DNA of 64,000 nucleotides from [Actinomadura] parvosata subsp. kistnae. GTDB taxonomy: Bacteria > Actinomycetota > Actinomycetes > Streptosporangiales > Streptosporangiaceae. Positions 59,112-64,000 of this stretch are shown here, piece by piece; within the stretch, counting starts at the first letter, position 1, and each line of letters begins with the position of its first letter. The position numbers and the translations under genes were made by a program. The DNA lies in contig NZ_OOHJ01000022.1 of the NCBI RefSeq assembly GCF_900323885.1, positions 1,426,001 to 1,490,000 on the forward strand, given 5' to 3'. The notes under the pieces are model-generated. The model ran no database searches and was not told the DNA's origin. It worked only from the letters and a program-made list of their open reading frames with translations.

Positions 59112-61703
59112 TCACCGCACCCCCAGGTAGGCGGCGGTCAGCCGCTCGCTGTCCACCTCGTCCCTGGGCCCGGCCCACGTGACCCGGCCCAGCCGCATGA
59201 ACGCCACCCGGTCGGCGATGGCCAGCGCCTCGGTGGCCTTCTCCTCGACGAGCAGCAGCGCGACCCCGCGCTCGCGCAGCTCGGCGAAGACGTCGAAGAT
59301 CTGCCGCACCACCATCGGGGCCAGCCCCAGCGACGGCTCGTCGGCGATCAGCACGCGCGGCGGGCGCACGAGCGCGGGGGCGAGCGTGAGGAGCTGCTGC
59401 TCGCCGCCGGACAGGGCGCCGGCGAGCACGGTACGCCGCTCGGCGAGGTGCGGCAGGCGCTCGTAGACGGGCGCGGGGTCGGGCAGCCAGGTGCGCAGGT
59501 TCTCCTCCACGGTGAGGCCGGGGAAGACGCCCCGGCCCTCGGGTGCGAGCAGGATGCCGGCGCGGGCCCTGCGGTGGGCGGGCCAGGCGGTGACGTCCTG
59601 GCCGTCGAGCAGGATCCGGCCGCCGGTGACGGGCAGGTCACCGGCCGCCGCCGCGCACGTGGTGGACTTGCCGGCGCCGTTCGCGCCGAGCAGCGCGACG
59701 ACCTCGCCGGGGTTGACGCGCAGGTCCACGCCGCGCAGCACGGTCACGTCGTCGTACCCGGCGACGACGCCCTCCATAGCGAACAGCGCGGGCTCGCGCG
59801 GCCCGGCCGCCGGCTCCTCCGCGGGCCGGACCGTCCGGCGCCGGCGCAGCTCGGCGAGCTGGGTGAGCACCCCGTCGGGATGCTTGGCCAGGATCATCCC
59901 GCCGAGCCCGAACAGGATGGCGCCGACGTGCGCGGAGACGTCCCAGGTGGCGAGCAGCTCGGGCACGGCGACCGCGACGAGCCCACCCAGCACGGCCCCG
60001 CCGACGCGCCGCACCCCCTGCAGCACCACCACGGCCAGCCACACGAACCCGGAGAACGCCGGCAGGTCGGTCGCCGTGATCGACCCCTTGGAGATCGCGA
60101 ACAGCACCCCGCCGAGCCCGGCGATGCCCGACGCCAGCACGAACAGCGTGATCTTCGTGCGGGCGGCCGACAGCCCGGACGTGGTGGCCGCCGCGGGGGC
60201 CGACCGCACGGCCAGGATCGCCCGTCCCGACGCCGAGCGTTCCAGGTTCCGTACGAGCAGCGCCACCGCCCCGATCAGCAGGAGCAGCACGACCACCCGC
60301 ACCCGGGGGTCGGAGGTGTCGGCGAAGCCGAACCCGAGCGCGGGCAGCGGCCAGCCGATCGTCCCGTTGCTGAACGCGTCCACCTGGAACAGCACCTGGT
60401 CGGCCAGCAGCGCCAGCGCGAGCGTGGCCAGCGTCAGCACCCGCCCGCCCAGCCGCAGCGCGGGCAGCGCCACCAGCGTTCCCACGGCGGCGGCGGCCAG
60501 CACGCCCAGCAGGATCGCCGCGACGAACGGCAGCCCGGACGCGAACGCCCACCCGCAGGTCAGCGCGGCCATGGCGGCGAAGGCGGCCTGCGCCAGGTTC
60601 ACCATGCCGCCGATCCCGGTCACCACCACGAACGAGCAGAAGATCAGCGCCAGCACGAGCCCGTGCGCGGCGACGCCCACGTAGTACTCGGACCCGGCGA
60701 AGGCGAACGCCACCAGCGCCGCCGCCCCCAGGGCCCACGGGAGCCGGCGCCGCCACGGCGGCAGCCCGGCCAGGTGGTCGGGCGGCGGCACGTCCTCGGC
60801 CGCGCTGCCCGCCACCCGCTCGCGCGACCTGTTCAGCAGCACGAGCCCGGCGAACAGCAGGATCACCGGCACCGCCGTGCGCAGCCCGGTCACCTCTTCG
60901 AGGAAGTCGGTGTAGCCGGCGACCAGGTTCTGCACGACGCCGAGCGCGAGCCCGGCCGCGAACGTCCACGGGATCGAGCGCAGCCGCCCGAACACCGCCG
61001 CCGTCGCCGAGGCGAACAGCAGCACCGTGTACGCGGTCGCGTCCAGCCCCAGCACCGGCACGGCCAGCACCCCGGCCAGCCCGGCGAGGCCGGAGCCGAG
61101 CATCCAGGCCAGCGCCGAGGTGGCGTCGGCGTCGATGCCGCGCAGCGTGGCCAGCCGCCGCCGGTCCACGGAGGCCCGCATGCGCAGCCCGTACGGGGTG
61201 TGCCGGAGGAACGCCCACAGCCCGGCCGCCGCCACCGCCGAGACGCCGAACGTGATGGCCTGGTCGCTGTCCACCCGCACGCCGAGCACGTCGAACGCCT
61301 GCGCCGGATGCGGCCCGACGCCGCGCGGCAGCGCGGTCGCGTCCGCCGGGGGCAGCCCGGCCAGGTCCACGACCAGCAGGCCGAGCGCGGGCAGCGCGAT
61401 CGTGAGCCCGATCGTGGCGACGATCTGCGCGGTCTCCCCCGCCTGGGCGAGCCCCCTGAACATCGCCTTGTGCAGCCCGTAGCCGAGGGCCGGGGCGAAG
61501 ACCGTCACCGACAGCAGGGCCGCCGGCCACGCGGGCATCCCGGCCTGGCCGAGCTGGTAGAACAGCAGGGCCGTCAGGAAGCCGATGGCGCCGTGGGCGA
61601 AGTTGAACACGCCGGTGGCCGCGTACGAGAGCGTCAGGCCCGAGCCCATGATCGCGAAGACCGCGCCGGTGACCAGGCCGCTGAGCACGTAGTCCAGGAT
61701 CAT
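59112..61703 (-). CDS. LivH-LivM-LivF triple fusion ABC transporter protein
   Basis: An 863-residue polypeptide joining three normally separate subunits: LivH permease (about 1-290; FNFAHGAIGFLTALLFY), LivM permease (about 320-610; GIGGMVNLAQAAFAAM), and LivF ATPase (about 640-863; Walker A LGANGAGKST, signature LSGGEQQLLTL, Walker B VLIADEPSLGLAP). It needs LivG and the binding protein from the same operon. Start ATG 61703 overlaps the binding-protein stop by four bases (ATGA). Import of an amino acid, or a short or aromatic acid, is expected; the regulon points to a catabolic acid. Confidence 0.92.
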   Translation of the reverse strand: MILDYVLSGLVTGAVFAIMGSGLTLSYAATGVFNFAHGAIGFLTALLFYQLGQAGMPAWPAALLSVTVFAPALGYGLHKAMFRGLAQAGETAQIVATIGLTIALPALGLLVVDLAGLPPADATALPRGVGPHPAQAFDVLGVRVDSDQAITFGVSAVAAAGLWAFLRHTPYGLRMRASVDRRRLATLRGIDADATSALAWMLGSGLAGLAGVLAVPVLGLDATAYTVLLFASATAAVFGRLRSIPWTFAAGLALGVVQNLVAGYTDFLEEVTGLRTAVPVILLFAGLVLLNRSRERVAGSAAEDVPPPDHLAGLPPWRRRLPWALGAAALVAFAFAGSEYYVGVAAHGLVLALIFCSFVVVTGIGGMVNLAQAAFAAMAALTCGWAFASGLPFVAAILLGVLAAAAVGTLVALPALRLGGRVLTLATLALALLADQVLFQVDAFSNGTIGWPLPALGFGFADTSDPRVRVVVLLLLIGAVALLVRNLERSASGRAILAVRSAPAAATTSGLSAARTKITLFVLASGIAGLGGVLFAISKGSITATDLPAFSGFVWLAVVVLQGVRRVGGAVLGGLVAVAVPELLATWDVSAHVGAILFGLGGMILAKHPDGVLTQLAELRRRRTVRPAEEPAAGPREPALFAMEGVVAGYDDVTVLRGVDLRVNPGEVVALLGANGAGKSTTCAAAAGDLPVTGGRILLDGQDVTAWPAHRRARAGILLAPEGRGVFPGLTVEENLRTWLPDPAPVYERLPHLAERRTVLAGALSGGEQQLLTLAPALVRPPRVLIADEPSLGLAPMVVRQIFDVFAELRERGVALLLVEEKATEALAIADRVAFMRLGRVTWAGPRDEVDSERLTAAYLGVR

Positions 61704-62962
61704 TTCAGCGGCACGTTGTCGAAGCACTTCATGCTCTTGGCCACCCGGAAGGCGCCGCCCTCCAGCTTGACCAGGGCGCCGCAGCCGTTCGGCTCGCTGT
61801 GGTCCTTGGGGAACTCGATGCGGCCGAAGCCGGGGTTCTCGTAGACGTACGAGCCGTTGGCCGTGGCCAGGAACTTCTCCCTGGTCAGGTCCTTGCCGGT
61901 CTTGTTCAGGATGTCGAGGAAGATGTCGGCGGCCCAGTAGCCGATGGCCAGGTGCTGGGTGAGCCGGGTGCCGGGGGCGACCCGCTCGACGTCCTGCTTC
62001 AGCTTGACGATCTCGGGGGCGGTGGACTCGAACGGCTCGAACATGGGCGCCGCGATGACGCCGTCGAGGGCCTGGGCGCTGGCCTGGTCCTTGAGGATGG
62101 CGGCGTCGTAGCTGGTGGCGTCCGTCAGCACGCCCTGGTAGCCGGCCCGCTTGAGCGCCGCGTACAGGCCGACGTTGAACTTGGTGCCGGCGATCACGGA
62201 GACGACCACGTCAGGGGGGCCGCCGTCGTCGGAGGTCATGATCTTGTTGACGTAGGGGAGCCAGTCGGGGGGCGGGGCGGCGGCCGGCAGGCCGGAGTTC
62301 ACGCCGGCCAGCTCGAAGCCGGCGGCGGTGAACGACTGGGAGATGGTGGTGCCGCCGTACTTGCTGCCGCTGGAGTCGGAGGTCTGGACGTAGACGCTCT
62401 TGCCCTCGGCGCCGCCGAGCAGGTCGGCCATCTGCCTGCCCCACCACGTCTGCGACCCGGCTCCCTGCTTGGGGGCCAGGCAGCCGTTGTAGCCGAAGCC
62501 CGTCCTGGTGCCGCACCACTGGGGGCCGGTCGCCCAGCCGAACCACGGCACGCCCTGCTGCTCCAGGAACGTGGCGCCGCCGAAGTTGGGGGCGTGCACG
62601 GGGACGAGGGCGAACACCTGGTCCTTCTGCACGAGCTTCTTGGCCGCCGCGTCGCCCTTGGCGGCGTCTTGGCCGTCGTCCTCGGCGCCGACGAACTCGA
62701 TCTTCCGCCCGTGCACGCCGCCCTCGGCGTTGGCCCGCTCGAACCTGGCCTTGGCGCCGATCTCGGCGTCCTTGGTGGAGTAGCCGCTGGCGCTGGTCTT
62801 GGTGAGCACGCCGCCGATCCTGATCGTCGTGCCGGTGACGCCGGCGGCACCTTGCGCCTGCCCGCCGCCCTGCCCGCCACCCTGCTGCGCCGCGCATCCC
62901 GTGGCCGCGCAGCCGGCGGCCAGCACCGCGACCACGAACGCCGCCGACTTCCTCCGCACCAT
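61700..62962 (-). CDS. Liv-type ABC transporter substrate-binding lipoprotein
   Basis: A 420-residue periplasmic-type binding protein, lipobox VLAAGC (Cys18), a Gln/Gly-rich spacer, then a Leu/Ile/Val-binding fold (TIRIGGVLTKTSASGYSTKD; GAKARFERANAEGG). Four further Cys could form disulfides. Start ATG 62962 with GGGGAGGCC. First gene in the leftward operon under operator C; feeds the fused LivHMF transporter. The ligand is more likely a carboxylic acid of the catabolic pathway than leucine (inference). Confidence 0.92.
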   Translation of the reverse strand: MVRRKSAAFVVAVLAAGCAATGCAAQQGGGQGGGQAQGAAGVTGTTIRIGGVLTKTSASGYSTKDAEIGAKARFERANAEGGVHGRKIEFVGAEDDGQDAAKGDAAAKKLVQKDQVFALVPVHAPNFGGATFLEQQGVPWFGWATGPQWCGTRTGFGYNGCLAPKQGAGSQTWWGRQMADLLGGAEGKSVYVQTSDSSGSKYGGTTISQSFTAAGFELAGVNSGLPAAAPPPDWLPYVNKIMTSDDGGPPDVVVSVIAGTKFNVGLYAALKRAGYQGVLTDATSYDAAILKDQASAQALDGVIAAPMFEPFESTAPEIVKLKQDVERVAPGTRLTQHLAIGYWAADIFLDILNKTGKDLTREKFLATANGSYVYENPGFGRIEFPKDHSEPNGCGALVKLEGGAFRVAKSMKCFDNVPLK

Positions 62963-62998
62963 GACGGCCTCCCCGCTCGCCCGGCCCCGCTTGTTTGG

Positions 62999-63014
62999 CC
63001 TAGCGCTCGCTTGG
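62999..63014 (-). promoter_or_regulatory. Regulon motif site C, between Liv operon and alcohol dehydrogenase
   Basis: Coding strand CCAAGCGAGCGCTAGG (one mismatch from a perfect palindrome), 38-53 bases before the binding-protein start and 105 bases before the divergent dehydrogenase gene. CGCTTGGTTTAGC on the plus strand also occurs at site B. It may control both directions. Confidence 0.6.
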
Positions 63015-63118
63015 TTTAGCGCGAGCGTAAGTTTCGGCGCGCGGCACGTCAACGGGCGTGATCGGATTTGCCGAACAACCGCTTGTTTGTCAGTAGCGGT
63101 CCGGTTAGCGTGAGGCGC

Positions 63119-64000
63119 ATGCTGATGCGCGCCGCCGTGCTCACCGCCTTCCACGCCCCCATGGAGCTGCGCGAGGCCGAGATCGACGATCCGGGCCCCG
63201 GCGAGGTCCGGGTGCGGATCAAGGCGTCGGGCGTGTGCGGCTCCGACCTCAAGGCCATCGACGGCAAGAGCCCCGTCGTCAGCAGGCTCCCCTACATCCT
63301 CGGCCACGAGAGCGCGGGCGTGGTCGAGTCCGTGGGCGCCGGCGTCACGGCGCTCAAGCCAGGCGACCACGTCATCATCGCCATGAGCGGGCCCTGCGGC
63401 CGCTGCCGCCCCTGCGCCGCCGGCCGCTTCCACCTCTGCTCGGGCCCCGCCCGCCTGCCCACGATCATGGGCGGCCTGCCCAGGATCACCCTCGACGGCG
63501 AGGAGGTGCGCCGCTTCATCGGCATCGGCTCGTTCGCCGAGTACGCCGTCGTCCCCGAGCTCATGTGCGTGAAAATCGCGAAATCCCTGCCGTTCGACGT
63601 CATGTGCCTCCTGGCGTGCGGCGTGATCACCGGCGTCGGCGCGGTGCTGAACGTCGCCCAGGTGCCCGCCGGGGCCACCGTCCTCGTCGTGGGCTGCGGC
63701 GGCGTCGGGCTCAACGTCGTGCAGGGCGCGGTGCTGGCGGGCGCCACCACGATCATCGCCGCCGACGTGGCCGAGCAGAAGCTCAAGCAGGCCGAACGCT
63801 TCGGCGCCACCCACACCCTGCTCGTCTCGGACCTGCCCCGGCAGGTGAGCGAGCTGGTCAAGGGCGGCGTCGACTACGCCTTCGACGCGACCGGCGCCCC
63901 CGGCGTCCTCGCCCAGGCGTTCGCCTCGACCCAGCCCGGCGGCACGACCGTCATGGTCGGCAGCCCGCCCGCCGGCCACCCCATGGAGCTGGACACGGGC
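63119..64000 (+). CDS. Zinc-dependent alcohol dehydrogenase, C-terminus cut by window end
   Basis: The first 294 codons of a medium-chain dehydrogenase, still open at the window end. Catalytic zinc motifs GVCGSDLKA and GHESAG, structural zinc Cys4 CGRCRPCAAGRFHLC, and the NAD loop VVGCGGVGLNVVQ are present. The domain order and CGVITGVGAV resemble class III/NDMA-dependent-type dehydrogenases. Start ATG 63119 or 63125. Divergent from the Liv operon with site C between, so it is likely part of the regulon and oxidises an alcohol in the pathway. Confidence 0.88.
   Translation, partial: MLMRAAVLTAFHAPMELREAEIDDPGPGEVRVRIKASGVCGSDLKAIDGKSPVVSRLPYILGHESAGVVESVGAGVTALKPGDHVIIAMSGPCGRCRPCAAGRFHLCSGPARLPTIMGGLPRITLDGEEVRRFIGIGSFAEYAVVPELMCVKIAKSLPFDVMCLLACGVITGVGAVLNVAQVPAGATVLVVGCGGVGLNVVQGAVLAGATTIIAADVAEQKLKQAERFGATHTLLVSDLPRQVSELVKGGVDYAFDATGAPGVLAQAFASTQPGGTTVMVGSPPAGHPMELDTG

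Noticed and set aside
1..64000. Insertion sequences, prophage, integrases, tRNA or rRNA genes
   Set aside because: No transposase, integrase or phage protein was seen among the frames, and no tRNA cloverleaf or rRNA segment was noticed on reading. Short tRNAs could still be missed without a tRNAscan run.

Overview
The window looks like chromosomal DNA of a high-GC actinomycete, most likely a Streptosporangiaceae-type soil filament (Nonomuraea-like; inferred, not tested). The signs are very high GC, frequent GTG/TTG starts, dense ATGA/GTGA gene overlaps, F420-type oxidoreductases, ECF41-type sigma factor, many one-component regulators and Liv-type ABC uptake. I see no rRNA, tRNA, insertion sequence, phage gene or CRISPR array. 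Both ends cut genes.

1-8.2 kb: a sugar/aminosugar or beta-glucan utilisation block. A BadF-type sugar kinase C-terminus, a tandem-wHTH GntR regulator, a CUT1 ABC importer (lipoprotein plus two permeases), a secreted CBM3-GH16 glucanase, a SIS-domain sugar-phosphate protein, an RpiR regulator, and a second kinase paralogous to the first. 8.2-22.8 kb: an ECF sigma/membrane partner pair, a thiolase-like protein, many small regulator-plus-enzyme pairs (MarR/hydrolase, LysR, MerR, TetR/PPOX), an ECF41 sigma factor, and a translationally coupled pair: response-regulator-thioredoxin-reductase fusion plus cNMP-domain histidine kinase. 22.9-28.5 kb: AbgT transporter with M20 peptidase, ROK regulator/MFS pair, chloramphenicol-phosphotransferase-like gene.

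28.6-46.8 kb and 50-53 kb, with 61.7-64 kb: acyl-CoA type catabolism. LLM flavin oxidoreductases, three CoA-ligase-like proteins, SDRs, a frameshifted P450, a cyclase-family hydrolase, serine hydrolase, epoxide hydrolase, DUF35/OB-fold protein, a two-subunit acyl-CoA dehydrogenase pair, a Liv-type importer in which LivH, LivM and LivF are one polypeptide, and a zinc alcohol dehydrogenase. Seven of these units, plus the thiolase-like gene at 10.8 kb, share one oriented promoter-proximal motif (consensus CCRAGYRWGCGCT). This ties genes scattered over 52 kb into one probable regulon. It is my best candidate for an undescribed system: CoA-thioester degradation of an imported hydrophobic acid, possibly steroid- or isoprenoid-like.

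46.8-50 kb holds a CHAP-domain protein behind a structured 263-base leader and a two-repeat lipoprotein. 54-58.3 kb holds a lipase-like hydrolase, a DJ-1/PfpI protein, a LysR and an XRE regulator, and a dienelactone hydrolase.

Three intergenic tracts (10.9-11.4, 31.2-32.0, 41.5-41.75 kb) are G-rich degenerate tandem repeats with no convincing gene.
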